DNA of 64,000 bases from Anaerobacillus isosaccharinicus (GCF_001866075.3 NZ_CP063356.1:434001-498000), one strand, 5' to 3'; positions 46,982-57,513 are shown, numbered from the stretch's first letter. Made by a program: numbers and translations. The notes: generated by a model not told the origin, from the letters alone.

Positions 46982-47110
46982 ATAAAAAACTCTCCTTTAT
47001 CATGTTGGTTTATTAAATCCAAACTTCATTTTACCATACCAATTACCGTTTTTATGTTGGAAATATTTTATGAAAAAAAATAAGAACTGACTTTAACCTG
47101 TCAGTTCCAC

Positions 47111-48793
47111 CTATTCAAAGCTTCTCACAATATTTCGACCACTACTTTTAGCAACATAGAGTGCTTTATCAGCTTTTTCAATTAACAGTTTTGATTGAAC
47201 ATGGCTGCTCGGTACTATCGTAGAAATCCCGACACTTACAGTAATATAATCACTAATGCTAGATGTAGAATGGGCGATTTGTAAACTCTCAATCCCTTTT
47301 CTCACTTTTTCAGCTACATGAGTTGCTCCCTCTACATTTGTCTCTGGCAAAATAATAACGAATTCTTCACCACCATAGCGTGCTAATAAATCTCTTGGCC
47401 GTTTAAGAATTTTCTGAACAGTACTCGATAAACTTTTTAGACATTCATCACCATTTTGATGGCCATAAGTATCATTATAGGGCTTAAAGAAATCAATATC
47501 GAAGAGAATAATTGATAGCGGCTTTCCATTTCTTAAATGACTTTGCCATTCTTTTTCAAACGTTTCGTCGAATTGGCGACGATTGGCAATAGAGGTTAAA
47601 CCATCTTTTCTGGAAAGTTCGTTAAGTATTTTATTCGCTTGATAGAGTTTTTCTTCTGCTTCTTTTCTCTTTACTATGTCTTCCCTCAACTTCTCTTCAG
47701 AAGTTTCAAGGTCATCGATCGTGTTACGTACTGTCGCGGCCATTTCATTAAAAACATCACATAACTTTCTAAATTCCTCTGGACTTTGTTTAATTACCTC
47801 TTTATCTATTTGTGTTGTATATTTTCCACCATTTATTAATTTCGCACCACTTAGTACATAGTCAATTGAGCGTTGTATTCTTTGATAAATAACTGACATA
47901 AAAATATAAGTAATAATCAAAATAATTAAGCTTACAACAATTAGAAATATCATCGTATGATAAAAAGATTTAAACACTTCACTTTTTTCAATTTCACCTA
48001 TAATTAGCCAATCACCATTATTCGTCCATTTGTATGTACCTAAAACCGTTACACCTTTATAATTTTGGTAATATTCTATCGATTCATCCCTTTGTGCTTT
48101 TTGCAATAAATCGGGAACGATTGTCTTCTTTTCCTCGGTTTCTGTAAGATGAGCATTATCTTTCCGTATATTAGTAATAAGTACACCGTTTTTATCGGTT
48201 ATATAAGTTTCACCAGTTTCTCCTATCTCGAGTTGGTTCATTAAATCTACTATCGTGTCTAATTTAACCGGCCCTAGGACCAACCCCTGAAAAAAACCAT
48301 TCTCATCATAGATTGGCGAAGAGAATACAATAACAGCCGCCCCAGTATTTCGACCAATCAGAACATCAGAAATGTGGTCTTTCCCTTCTCTTCCATCAAG
48401 AAAATACTGGCGATCTGAAAGATCTGTGTTAGGTATTTCTGTTGTATTCGTATCTAGTTTTGCTAACCCTTCTTTGTTGACATAAACTAAGGCGGCAAAA
48501 TCATGATTATTATCGACAAACGTATTAAAAAAAGATCTCATGCTTTCTTGATCAGCTGCCTTCACAACTGGTGCTGATGCAAGGGTACGAATATCTTTTA
48601 CTCTTTCATCCATCCACTTTTCAATAAAGAGATGTTGAAGCGTGATTACTCTCTCCAAGCTTTCGGCTATTTCTTCTTCATGATGCTTTTTCTCGATCAT
48701 TAACGGAACAATATTTGTAATTGCAATTAATAGAACAAGAAAGGCAACCCCAAGTTTAAAAACATTTTTCAATGATGTATTTGTGGAAAACAA
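47111..48793 (-). CDS. Membrane-bound diguanylate cyclase (dCache-HAMP-GGDEF)
   Basis: 560 residues. Transmembrane helix at 12-31, an extracytoplasmic double-Cache sensor region to about 275, a second helix at 281-300, a HAMP-like linker and coiled coil (350-390), then a GGDEF domain. The active site is GGEEF (474-478), catalytically competent, with the inhibitory I-site RPRD at 465-468. It makes cyclic di-GMP in response to an outside ligand. Start: ATG 48793 after AGGAGGAG. Confidence 0.93.
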   Translation of the reverse strand: MFSTNTSLKNVFKLGVAFLVLLIAITNIVPLMIEKKHHEEEIAESLERVITLQHLFIEKWMDERVKDIRTLASAPVVKAADQESMRSFFNTFVDNNHDFAALVYVNKEGLAKLDTNTTEIPNTDLSDRQYFLDGREGKDHISDVLIGRNTGAAVIVFSSPIYDENGFFQGLVLGPVKLDTIVDLMNQLEIGETGETYITDKNGVLITNIRKDNAHLTETEEKKTIVPDLLQKAQRDESIEYYQNYKGVTVLGTYKWTNNGDWLIIGEIEKSEVFKSFYHTMIFLIVVSLIILIITYIFMSVIYQRIQRSIDYVLSGAKLINGGKYTTQIDKEVIKQSPEEFRKLCDVFNEMAATVRNTIDDLETSEEKLREDIVKRKEAEEKLYQANKILNELSRKDGLTSIANRRQFDETFEKEWQSHLRNGKPLSIILFDIDFFKPYNDTYGHQNGDECLKSLSSTVQKILKRPRDLLARYGGEEFVIILPETNVEGATHVAEKVRKGIESLQIAHSTSSISDYITVSVGISTIVPSSHVQSKLLIEKADKALYVAKSSGRNIVRSFE

Positions 48794-49195
48794 CTAAACT
48801 CCTCCTGCATATGTAATAAAACAATAAGTACATTATAGTACTTTTCTATCATGACTAATAGATTGAATTTGTAATTAATAATGAATTTTACTTTGCAACT
48901 AAAATGAATATGTTATGAGGAAAACACCACTACCGTTTAGATAGTGGTGCTCTTACTTATATCTTAAATTTCCCAACTAAATTTTGTCATTCCAAGTCTA
49001 AGCAAACCCAAAAATAACTTCTAGTTGTCGTAGGCTTTCATTACTTAAAATAATAAAAGCGACCTAAAATCCATCTAACCGGATCTTAAGGTCGCTACGT
49101 TATTGCTTCTTCTAACATTAATTTTTAAATCCCTTCTAATACATTATCTACGATAAGAGTATTTATTTTTCGATTTCCCCGTGTATCAACTGTCA
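48794..49195. other. Noncoding region upstream of the diguanylate cyclase
   Basis: No gene seen. Two hairpins: CACCACTA / TAGTGGTG at 48926-48950, and AGCGACCT / AGGTCGCT at 49049-49096 followed on the minus strand by TTTTATT, terminator-like. The genes they would end are absent, suggesting lost genes or decayed DNA. Confidence 0.5.
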
Positions 49196-49465
49196 ATACA
49201 CTTCGCTCACTCAAGTCACTGGACTCAGTCCTTTCAGATTGGGATGTCTGTTAAGAACAAACTCTAAGTATCTTATTTATCACCCGTGTATCAAAGCTTC
49301 ATAGTCAAAATACACTTCGCCTAACTTACTTCATTGGATTCAGTCCTTTCAAAAGTTAAAAACTATGAATACATAGACAATACTTTTAAAAACTTCGGGA
49401 TCCCATGTACCGAAAATACCTCGATACACTTCGCTCACTTAAGTCACTGGACTCAGTCCCTTCAA
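49196..49465. repeat. Three direct repeats spaced exactly 114 bp
   Basis: The box ATACACTTCGCTCAC plus (C/T)AAGTCACTGGACTCAGTCC starts at 49196, 49310 and 49424; the middle copy is more diverged. Each copy contains the palindrome GGACT-C-AGTCC followed by TTTCA or CTTCA. Similarity outside the roughly 42-bp box is weak. No coding frame explains them. Confidence 0.8.
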
Positions 49466-49784
49466 TTAAATTTTAATTTTTTCAATGGCCCCCTTCTGCT
49501 AAGTAGATGTTTTATTGCTTGGTTTTATATTACACAATATTTTATATATTGTAAATATTCAAAATATTATATATTAAGTCATATACACTAAATAATCTTC
49601 AGTATTCTTCATATTTCACCATTTTTCTACGTTTTTTCGCTTTTTTTGGATAAAAATAATTGTCATTCGATTTTCTTGATCAGGCCCTTAATTATGGAGC
49701 TGGATTACAGCGTAAGATTTACATATCTGTGAGGCGGCACATGTTCATAGATATTTTTTAAATAAGAAGAAATATGTTTACATA

Positions 49785-49821
49785 ACAAAACCACTCTCAT
49801 CTTACAGATGAAAGTGGTTTT
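49785..49821 (-). terminator. Terminator of the peptide transporter operon
   Basis: CCACT.TCATC / GATGA.AGTGG stem with T-runs on both sides, 5 bp after the last ATPase gene. Confidence 0.85.
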
Positions 49822-49825
49822 TAGA

Positions 49826-50839
49826 TTAATAATTTGATGGAATTTGAGAATAATCAATTGGGCCATCTTCAATTAAGTGGCAAGCAGCTTGATGACCTTT
49901 TCCAGGAATGGAATGTAATTTCGGTTCTTCAGTTGCACATCGGTCAAAGGCATATGGGCAACGAGTATGGAAACGACATCCCGCTGGTGGATTAATTGGT
50001 GAAGGTACATCACCTTTTAAAATAATTCTTTCCTTTTTCTCGTTGATATTAGTACTTGGAATTGCCGACAGAAGTGCTCTTGTATATGGATGCTGTGGGT
50101 TTTCAAATAGAGACTTCTTATCTGCAACTTCAACAATCTTTCCAAGATACATAACGATAATACGGTCAGAAATATGACGTACAACTCCAAGGTCATGAGA
50201 GATAAAAAGATAGGTTAACGCAAATTTACGCTGTAAATCTTTTAATAAGTTTAATACTTGAGCTTGAATTGATACGTCTAGGGCCGAAACTGCTTCATCA
50301 CAGATGATTAATTTTGGATCAACTGAAAGAGCTCGAGCGATACCAACACGTTGCCGTTGCCCACCACTAAACTCGTGGGGATGACGATCAATTTGGTGTG
50401 CACCAATTCCAACTGTTTCAAGAAGATCTTCTATTTTTTTTCGTCTTTGGTTTGGAGGAACTACTTTTTGGATTTCTAGTGCTTCCTCTAAAATTTGACT
50501 AACAGTTTGCCTTGGGTTTAGAGACGCGTAAGGATCTTGGAAAATAATTTGTAAGTCTTTACGTTTTTTTCTCATCTGCGATTTATTTAAAGCTAATAAG
50601 TCTTGGTCTTGGAAATTAATTTCTCCTGACGTAGGCTCTTCAAGGCGAAGAATCGCTCTTCCTGTCGTAGATTTACCACAACCTGATTCTCCTACGATAC
50701 TTACCGTTTCACCCTCGTATACTTCAAAACTTATATCATCGACAGCTTTAACATGGTTAACAGTTCTGCCGAAAAGACCACCTTTGATAGGAAAATACTG
50801 TTTTAAATTTTTAACTTCTAGCAGAACTTTTTTACTCAT
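49826..50839 (-). CDS. Oligopeptide/dipeptide ABC transporter ATPase (DppF/OppF type)
   Basis: 337 residues from ATG 50839 ([12 protein letters not shown]), which overlaps the end of the preceding ATPase gene by 8 bp. Walker A GESGCGKST, signature FSGGQRQR, Walker B LIICDEAVSALD and H-loop ISHDLGVV. The oligopeptide-transporter C-terminal domain ends with the cysteine cluster CRFHTRCPYAFDRC. An extended N-terminus to 50905 has no ribosome site. Last gene of the operon. Confidence 0.92.
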   Translation of the reverse strand: MSKKVLLEVKNLKQYFPIKGGLFGRTVNHVKAVDDISFEVYEGETVSIVGESGCGKSTTGRAILRLEEPTSGEINFQDQDLLALNKSQMRKKRKDLQIIFQDPYASLNPRQTVSQILEEALEIQKVVPPNQRRKKIEDLLETVGIGAHQIDRHPHEFSGGQRQRVGIARALSVDPKLIICDEAVSALDVSIQAQVLNLLKDLQRKFALTYLFISHDLGVVRHISDRIIVMYLGKIVEVADKKSLFENPQHPYTRALLSAIPSTNINEKKERIILKGDVPSPINPPAGCRFHTRCPYAFDRCATEEPKLHSIPGKGHQAACHLIEDGPIDYSQIPSNY

Positions 50840-51854
50840 GATCAGCTGCAACCTCCTTGCTTGTATCCCACTTATCTGTATAGATCCAACAACGAACTTG
50901 ATCACCGTCAGCAGCAGTTTCTAATTCTGGCAATTGTGTTAAGCAAATATCTTTTGCGTGTTCACAACGTGGTGCAAAACGGCAACCTTTTGGCAAGTTA
51001 AACGGACTTGGTACAGAGCCATGAATAACAGCTAAGTCACCTTCATAGTCTTGGTCGTGTTTCGGCACTGAATTTAACAAACCTACTGTATAAGGATGTT
51101 TTGGGCTTGTAAATAGGGTCTTCACATCAGCGTACTCAACAACTTTTCCACAATACATGACGGCAACCTTATCACACATTTCCGCAACAACACCTAGGTC
51201 ATGAGTTATCATCATTAACGAAGTTCCTAACTCTTCTTGTAATTTTTTGATAAGTTCAAGAATTTGAGCTTGAATCGTCACGTCAAGAGCTGTTGTTGGC
51301 TCATCTGCAATTAATAGCTCAGGATTACAAGCTAACGCAATGGCGATCATGACACGCTGGCGCATACCACCCGACAATTCAAACGGGTACTGCTTTGCAC
51401 GTTTATCTGGAGAAGGAATCCCTACTAAACGTAGCATGTCTACAGCTTTGCTCCATGCATCTTTTTTATTTAGCTTTTGATGAATACGAACCGACTCAGC
51501 AATTTGTTCTCCACATGTTAATACTGGATTTAACGATGTCATCGGTTCTTGGAAAATCATACTGATTGAGTTCCCACGAATATCCATCATTTGTTTTTTA
51601 GATTTTTTTATTAGGTCTTCACCTTTAAATATAATTTCACCACCAACAACTTTTCCAGCTGGTTCTTGCAAAAGACGTAAAATAGAAAGTGAAGTAATAC
51701 TTTTTCCAGAACCAGATTCTCCTACTATCCCTATTGTTTTTCCTTTTTCTATGGAAAAATCTACGCCATCAACTGCTTTAACTTCACCATCGTCTGTAAA
51801 AAAAGATGTCCGTAAATTTCTAACCTCTAGTATTTTGTTATTTGATAATGTCAT
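50832..51854 (-). CDS. Oligopeptide/dipeptide ABC transporter ATPase (DppD/OppD type)
   Basis: 340 residues: Walker A GESGSGKS, signature LSGGMRQR, Walker [14 protein letters not shown]-loop ITHDLGVV and the C-terminal oligo_HPY domain with [14 protein letters not shown]. Partner of the next ATPase in powering the importer. It follows the permease gene by 15 bp. Start: ATG 51854. Confidence 0.92.
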   Translation of the reverse strand: MTLSNNKILEVRNLRTSFFTDDGEVKAVDGVDFSIEKGKTIGIVGESGSGKSITSLSILRLLQEPAGKVVGGEIIFKGEDLIKKSKKQMMDIRGNSISMIFQEPMTSLNPVLTCGEQIAESVRIHQKLNKKDAWSKAVDMLRLVGIPSPDKRAKQYPFELSGGMRQRVMIAIALACNPELLIADEPTTALDVTIQAQILELIKKLQEELGTSLMMITHDLGVVAEMCDKVAVMYCGKVVEYADVKTLFTSPKHPYTVGLLNSVPKHDQDYEGDLAVIHGSVPSPFNLPKGCRFAPRCEHAKDICLTQLPELETAADGDQVRCWIYTDKWDTSKEVAADHE

Positions 51855-51869
51855 AGTTTTTCACCGCCC

Positions 51870-52793
51870 TTAATTCAAGTCAATACGTTTGTTTATCAAA
51901 CGATACGTAATATCTACAAGGAAGTTTACGAATACGAACAGTACTGCACAAACTAAAATTGTCCCTTGAACCATAGGGAAATCATATGCTCTAATCGAAT
52001 CAATAATTAAACGACCTAAACCATTAATCGCGAAAACTGTTTCAGTAATTACTGCTCCACCTAGTAGTCCACCAAACTGTAAACCTACAACTGTAACTAC
52101 AGGAATTAATGCATTACGAAGTGCATGCTTATAAATAACTAGTTTATCACTAACACCTTTTGCATAAGCAGTTCGAATATAATCCTGATTAATCACTTCT
52201 AGCATGCTTGAACGAGTCATCCGCGCAATAATTGCCGCTCCACCAGTTCCAAGCGTGATCGCCGGTAAGATCATATGTTGCCATGTTCCCCATCCAGCAA
52301 CAGGAACCCATCCTAAGTTTACAGAGAAAAAGTATATTAACATAATTCCTAACCAGAAGTTAGGCATTGAAAGTCCAAATAAAGCTATAATCATGATCGA
52401 AACATCTGCAAAAGTATATTTTTTTGTTGCTGAAATAATCCCGGCAATCAATCCGATGATTACTGCTAATGCTGTACCAATTAAAGCTAATTCAACGGTT
52501 ATCCAAAAACGTTTATCAAAAATTTCGTTTGTAACTGAACGGTTTGTTCGGATAGAAGTACCTAAATCACCTTGAACAGCGTTTGTCACATAACGAATGT
52601 ATTGCGTGTGAAGCGGATCATTTAAACCCAATTTTTCACGCATAGCTTCAACTTGTACAGGGTCAGCAGATTCTCCCGCCATTATTTGGGCTGGGTCACC
52701 TGGTAATAAATGCATCATTAAGAATACTGCTAATGTAACCCCAAACATAACGGGGATTGTTTGTAATAACCTCCGAAGAATATAAATAAACAT
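51870..52793 (-). CDS. Oligopeptide/dipeptide ABC transporter permease (DppB/OppB type)
   Basis: 307 residues with six transmembrane helices, starting with the family-typical MFIYILRRLLQTIPVMFGVT. The EAA loop lies in ARMTRSSMLEVINQDYIRTAYAKGVS. Co-transcribed with the flanking permease and ATPase genes (18-bp and 15-bp gaps). Start: ATG 52793 after AAGGTGA. Confidence 0.93.
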   Translation of the reverse strand: MFIYILRRLLQTIPVMFGVTLAVFLMMHLLPGDPAQIMAGESADPVQVEAMREKLGLNDPLHTQYIRYVTNAVQGDLGTSIRTNRSVTNEIFDKRFWITVELALIGTALAVIIGLIAGIISATKKYTFADVSIMIIALFGLSMPNFWLGIMLIYFFSVNLGWVPVAGWGTWQHMILPAITLGTGGAAIIARMTRSSMLEVINQDYIRTAYAKGVSDKLVIYKHALRNALIPVVTVVGLQFGGLLGGAVITETVFAINGLGRLIIDSIRAYDFPMVQGTILVCAVLFVFVNFLVDITYRLINKRIDLN

Positions 52794-52811
52794 TTAAGTC
52801 ACCTTCCTTTT

Positions 52812-53711
52812 TTATTTCGATTTCGGATCTAATGCATCGCGTAATCCGTCACCAAATAAGTTAAAACCAATTACAACAACTAGAATTACAAGACCAGGGA
52901 AAAGTGTAAGATGTGGTGCTTGGGCAACATAAGAACGCCCCTGACTTAACATCATCCCCCATTCTGGTGTTGGTGGTTGTGTTCCCATACCTAGAAACGA
53001 CAGTGCGCTTGCAATAATAATTGCTGAAGCGATGTAAAGTGTCGCTTGAACAATAATTGGTGAAACGATATTAGGAAGGATATGCTTGAAAATAATTCTT
53101 CCATCACTTGAACCCATGGCTCTAATAGCATCAATGTACTCTAATTTCTTTACACTTAATGTAGATCCCCGAACTATTCTTGCAAATGTCGGTACTGCAA
53201 AGAAGGCTACTGCTAAAATAACATTAAACGTACTTGGTCCTAAAACACTTACAATTGCTAATGCTAATAAAATACCAGGGAATGCTAATAGTACATCACA
53301 AATTCTCATTATGAGAGAATCAATCCATCGGCCATAGAACCCAGCCACTATTCCTAGAAATACCCCGACAATTGCTCCAATAACTGTAGACACGATCCCT
53401 ACTGTTAATGAAATTCTAGCTCCGTATAGAATGCGACTAAGAATGTCTCGGCCTTTATCATCTGTTCCGAACCAATGTTCAGCTGATGGAGTTTGTAATT
53501 TCTTTGCCATTTGAATATCAAGTGGATCATGCGGTGCAACCCATGGTGCTAGTATTGCTAATACAATAAATATAAGTACGATAAATGCACCTACCATTGC
53601 AGCTTTATTTTTTGCTAGCTTCTTATAAAGAGCTAACCAACGGACTGCTTTAGAATTGGTAACCTTAACTGGCACGCCTGTTGTTGTTGGTTGTATTGTT
53701 GGTTGGTTCAT
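52812..53711 (-). CDS. Oligopeptide/dipeptide ABC transporter permease (DppC/OppC type)
   Basis: 299 residues from ATG 53711 (MNQPTIQP; the AGAAAGG site is too near the earlier ATG 53720). N-terminal OppC_N region, LAPWVAPHDPLDIQ and HWFGTDDKGRDILSR, then five more helices with the EAA loop RIVRGSTLSVKKLEYIDAIRAMG. First gene of the minus-strand operon, divergent from the binding-protein gene beyond the IS. Confidence 0.93.
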   Translation of the reverse strand: MNQPTIQPTTTGVPVKVTNSKAVRWLALYKKLAKNKAAMVGAFIVLIFIVLAILAPWVAPHDPLDIQMAKKLQTPSAEHWFGTDDKGRDILSRILYGARISLTVGIVSTVIGAIVGVFLGIVAGFYGRWIDSLIMRICDVLLAFPGILLALAIVSVLGPSTFNVILAVAFFAVPTFARIVRGSTLSVKKLEYIDAIRAMGSSDGRIIFKHILPNIVSPIIVQATLYIASAIIIASALSFLGMGTQPPTPEWGMMLSQGRSYVAQAPHLTLFPGLVILVVVIGFNLFGDGLRDALDPKSK

Positions 53712-53741
53712 GCCTTTCATCCTTTCTCTGTTCTGTAACAT

Positions 53742-54131
53742 TTGTAATATTTCTTTTAATTCTATTCTATAATAGCTAGAATATAGAATTATTACAATAG
53801 TTTTAATTATGTAATTTAACAGAATTATATTTCCATTTTTTCACATTAAAGCGTTAAACCAATGGATTAGCAGCTTATAGTAATTTTTTTAGCTCCCTAC
53901 TTTTTCTCATTACTTTCTTTTACACAGTTTTTAAAATTATGAAAATATAATACTTTTAAAAACACCAAACTCTATTTTTTGCCTGTACATTTTAAATGAT
54001 ACAAGGCGGTATTTTTATATAATTTTAGTTATCAAAACTTTTATCTCTTATTACTGAATTATTACAAAGTTAACAAAAATATTAATTTTTCTAGAAAAAG
54101 GACTTGTGAATTTTTAATTTTTAGACTAATA
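53742..54131. other. Divergent regulatory region of the peptide transporter, split by an IS
   Basis: About 390 bp, very AT-rich, with no gene. It should contain promoters for the permease operon and for the binding-protein gene. A candidate for the latter is TTGTGA at 54104-54109 with the -10 hexamer at 54127, where the IS inserted. Confidence 0.5.
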
Positions 54132-55762
54132 GAGCGTGTTCAAAAAGGGGTAAATTTTTCATGAAAAACAAAAATACACCTCAGCGATAAATGGTAAAAT
54201 GGGAGTACCAAACAACCAAAAATACCAATTTACGAGGTGCATTTTCATGGATATGCAGCTAGAACTGCTTCCCTACCACTACTATAACACACTCGGTTTT
54301 GATGTGGAATTGATAGATTATATTGATCATGTTGATGATTCCATTGTCTTGGAAAAAATTAAACCATTATATAAAGATGGTGGTCGACCACCTATTGATG
54401 CTAGAACGTATTTTCGTATGCATTATTTGTACTTTACACGTCCTGAGATCACGTCTTTTAGAGAGCTGTGTAGACAGCTGAAGGATCCTAAGAATCAGGC
54501 ATGGCGTAACTTCATCGGCACTCCTAACATAAAGGATGTTCCTGTTCATTCGAGCTTGACTCATTTTCGTAATACCGTGACACCTGAGCACTTTTATAAA
54601 ATCTTATTTAATCTGATTGGTCAAGCTCTAAAACTGGATGATTTTTTAGAACCAACTCTAGCAGGAATTGATTCTAGACCCGTCTATGCTCATGTGAACG
54701 GCTATAAAAAGAAACGGTGTTCTTGTGAAAACAAAGAGATTTGTGAATGCGAGAAAACGTATTCAGATCCTGATGCCAAAGTCGGTGTTCAAAGGAATAA
54801 GGCCAATCAGAATAAATTTTTTATCGGCTATCGAAAACATTCGATCGTTTGCCCCTCCCCCTCGGGACCTGTTGTTCTCTTGTCTATTGTTCTTCCTCCA
54901 GATACTCACGATGTCGATGTTCTTCTTCCGCTGGTAGAAAAACTTAAGCAAATCGGTGATCTGAAAGTAGACTATCTCGTAGCTGATTTAGGCTATTTCA
55001 GTGAGGAAGATCAGGCAGAGTCATTTCTCAAACACGATGTAGCTGTCGTCACGGAATTTAAGAAAAATACGATTATCCCGGAGACGTGTTCCACAGAAGG
55101 GAAGCCCGAATGTGAAGCTGGTCATCCACTACTTTGGGATGGGTTCGATAAGGAAACAAATACTTCTTGGTTTCAGGCAGATGAAGAGAAATGTTTCTCC
55201 TGCCCCCTAGAAGCAACTTGTGAAAAGCAATTTGGTTTCTCTTTTGAAGAAAGTCCTTTCTTCTATGGTCCTGTTCCACAAGGGTCGGAGCTACAGAAAA
55301 AGATGGTAAAATTCCGTAAACAAGTGGAACTTTCCTTCGCTCATGAATCAAACCAACTCGATTCCGTTATGCGACATAAAAAAGTACCAGTGAAGACAAC
55401 GGAGAGAGTACAATCTTTTTTCATCATGAGAGATCTATTCAGGCTCATTCAACGGATGATCAAGCATGTTCGAGAGACAGTCTTGCCTAAAGATCATGTT
55501 GAAACTTTACAGAAATTACAGGAAATGCAGGTGGAGCAGCTATCCTTACCGATAGCCAGCTAATATAAGTCTCATCAAACATTTTTTTAAAATTTGTTTA
55601 TGTCCAAGGGGGGAGTCCGCTCTTTTTTAAATGTGATTTTTAGTAAGTATACACATTATTTTTTTTGCTTGAAATAACTTACTTTCATTTCCAATAATGG
55701 AAGTGCAGCTGCGTGATTTATGAAATATGGTTTGCTAAATTAGATACTTTTTGAACAGACTC
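54132..55762 (+). mobile_element. IS1182-like insertion sequence (1631 bp)
   Basis: Imperfect terminal repeats GAG(CG/TC)TGTTCAAAAAG at both ends, and a 5-bp direct repeat TAATA at 54127-54131 and 55763-55767. The exact end may shift by one or two bases because of the repeat composition. It separates the peptide-binding lipoprotein gene from its upstream region. Confidence 0.82.
54247..55563 (+). CDS. IS1182-like DDE transposase
   Basis: 438 residues from ATG 54247 (GAGGTG 8 nt upstream). An N-terminal DUF772-like helical domain (ARTYFRMHYLYFTRPEITSF) is followed by a DDE domain with candidate Asp in AGIDSRPVYAH, Asp in LVADLGYFSEED and Glu in KQVELSFAH. A Cys-rich insertion (CFSCPLEATC) lies before the last motif, and another small Cys cluster (CSCENKEICEC) near 160. 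Intact frame. Confidence 0.88.
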   Translation: MDMQLELLPYHYYNTLGFDVELIDYIDHVDDSIVLEKIKPLYKDGGRPPIDARTYFRMHYLYFTRPEITSFRELCRQLKDPKNQAWRNFIGTPNIKDVPVHSSLTHFRNTVTPEHFYKILFNLIGQALKLDDFLEPTLAGIDSRPVYAHVNGYKKKRCSCENKEICECEKTYSDPDAKVGVQRNKANQNKFFIGYRKHSIVCPSPSGPVVLLSIVLPPDTHDVDVLLPLVEKLKQIGDLKVDYLVADLGYFSEEDQAESFLKHDVAVVTEFKKNTIIPETCSTEGKPECEAGHPLLWDGFDKETNTSWFQADEEKCFSCPLEATCEKQFGFSFEESPFFYGPVPQGSELQKKMVKFRKQVELSFAHESNQLDSVMRHKKVPVKTTERVQSFFIMRDLFRLIQRMIKHVRETVLPKDHVETLQKLQEMQVEQLSLPIAS

Positions 55763-55830
55763 TAATATAAAAATTAATCGTGGCAAATGCCAAGATGAAA
55801 AAAATAAAAATTGCTTGGGGGTATATTTAC

Positions 55831-57423
55831 ATGAAGCTTAAAAGAAATTTATTTCTGATGCTTGTACTAGCGCTTATGTTAGCGTTAGCTGCTTGTGGCG
55901 GAAAAGATTCTGAAACACCTGCTGCTGATGGAGACAAAGGCAAAACTGATGAAACACCTGCTACTGAAGAAACACAAGCTGGTGGACATTTCGTATTCGT
56001 TACTGGAGCAGATGCACCAACACTTGATCCACACGGAATGAACGACACAGCAACATCTAATGCAACATCACAAATTTTTGAACGTTTAACTGACTATGCT
56101 GCAGATGGTTCTGTATACGGATTATTAGCGACAGAGTTCAGTGCTCTTGATGAGTTAACTTGGGAATTCAAATTACGCGAAGGCGTTAAATTCCATGATG
56201 GTTCTGATTTCACAGCTAACGACGTTAAAGCTTCGATTGAGCGTTTAATTAGCCCAGATACTGCTTCTCCTCGTGCGTTCATCCTTAACATGGTTGAAGA
56301 AGTAGTAATCGTAAATGATCACACTGTTCACATCAAAACAAATATTCCATTTGCACCTCTTCCTGCTCACTTAGCACACAACGCTGGTTCAATTATTCCA
56401 GCTGCTTCGATTGAAGAAGAGGACAACGGTGGTAAAACTATTAGCGAAAATCCAATTGGTACTGGTCCATTCAAGTTAACTACTTGGGATCGCGGTGCTG
56501 AAATTAAGATGGAAAGAAACGAAGATTATTGGGGAGAAAAGACAAAGCTTGACACTCTTAGCTTTGTAGTTGTTCCTGAAGATGCTACTCGTATTGCAAT
56601 GTTAGAAACTGGTGAAGCTAACGCTGTTCTAGTTGGTGCTCCTGACGTACAACGTGTAGAAGCTATGTCTCAACTTGATACAGTTCGTATTCACGGAACT
56701 CGTATGGACTACTTAGGATTTAACATGAATAAAGCTCCTTATGATAACATGAAAGTTCGTCAAGCAATCGCAATGGCTGTTAACAAAGACGATATCGTTT
56801 ATGGTATCTTAGATGGTCAAGGTGTTCCTGCAGTAGGTCCATTAGCTCCAACTGTTAATGGTAACTACCAAGGCTTAACTCCTATTCCTTTTGATGTAGA
56901 TGGAGCTAAAGAATTATTAGCTGAAGCTGGTTTTGAAAATGGATTCAGCACTACGATCTTTGTTAACGAAGGTAACAAAGCTCGTGCTGACATCGCTGAG
57001 TTAGTACAACATCAATTAGGTCAAATTGGTATTACTGTAGACATCAGAATCGTTGAGTGGGGTGCTTTCTTAGAGCAAACTGCTGCTGGTGAGCATGAGT
57101 TATTCATCTTAGGATGGACTACTGTAACTGGTGACGCTGACTATGGTTTATATGCTTTATTCCACTCTACACAACATGGTTCACCTGGTAACCGTTCATT
57201 CTACAGCAATGATCGTGTAGATGAGTTACTTGACTTTGCTCGTAGTGAAGCTGACCAAGCAAAACGTAACGACGCTTACAAAGAAATTTCTGAAATTCTT
57301 GTAGAAGAAGCTCCAATGGTTTACTTACAACATCCTGACTTCGTTTATGGTACAAACGGAATTACTGGATTATTTGTAGACTTCGGGGGTACTCCGTACT
57401 TCAAAGGTGTTTCTTTCAAGTAA
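55831..57423 (+). CDS. Peptide-binding lipoprotein (DppE/OppA type, SBP family 5)
   Basis: Extracellular substrate-binding component of the importer. 530 residues from ATG 55831 (TTGGGGG upstream): signal peptide with lipobox LALAAC, an acidic Thr/Glu/Pro-rich linker, then a SBP_bac_5 domain (DAPTLDPHGMNDTATSN; MDYLGFNMNKAPYDNMKVRQA). The linker suggests anchoring through a thick cell wall. The gene is on the strand opposite to its permease genes, and its promoter region was hit by the IS. Confidence 0.93.
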   Translation: MKLKRNLFLMLVLALMLALAACGGKDSETPAADGDKGKTDETPATEETQAGGHFVFVTGADAPTLDPHGMNDTATSNATSQIFERLTDYAADGSVYGLLATEFSALDELTWEFKLREGVKFHDGSDFTANDVKASIERLISPDTASPRAFILNMVEEVVIVNDHTVHIKTNIPFAPLPAHLAHNAGSIIPAASIEEEDNGGKTISENPIGTGPFKLTTWDRGAEIKMERNEDYWGEKTKLDTLSFVVVPEDATRIAMLETGEANAVLVGAPDVQRVEAMSQLDTVRIHGTRMDYLGFNMNKAPYDNMKVRQAIAMAVNKDDIVYGILDGQGVPAVGPLAPTVNGNYQGLTPIPFDVDGAKELLAEAGFENGFSTTIFVNEGNKARADIAELVQHQLGQIGITVDIRIVEWGAFLEQTAAGEHELFILGWTTVTGDADYGLYALFHSTQHGSPGNRSFYSNDRVDELLDFARSEADQAKRNDAYKEISEILVEEAPMVYLQHPDFVYGTNGITGLFVDFGGTPYFKGVSFK

Positions 57424-57439
57424 TATTTAGGTAATAAAG

Positions 57440-57470
57440 AAGAGGATGTCCGATAAGGGCATCCTCTTTA
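57440..57470. terminator. Terminator of the binding-protein gene
   Basis: AAGAGGATG / CATCCTCTT hairpin around 11 nt, between the convergent binding-protein and peroxidase genes. Confidence 0.8.
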
Positions 57471-57513
57471 CTTGTTATAAAACTAGATTTTAAGTTTAAG
57501 TGAGTCACCTAGC

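Noticed and set aside
49334..49591. 85-codon open frame in the 114-bp repeat region
   Set aside because: No ribosome site, unlikely composition, and it crosses noncoding repeats.
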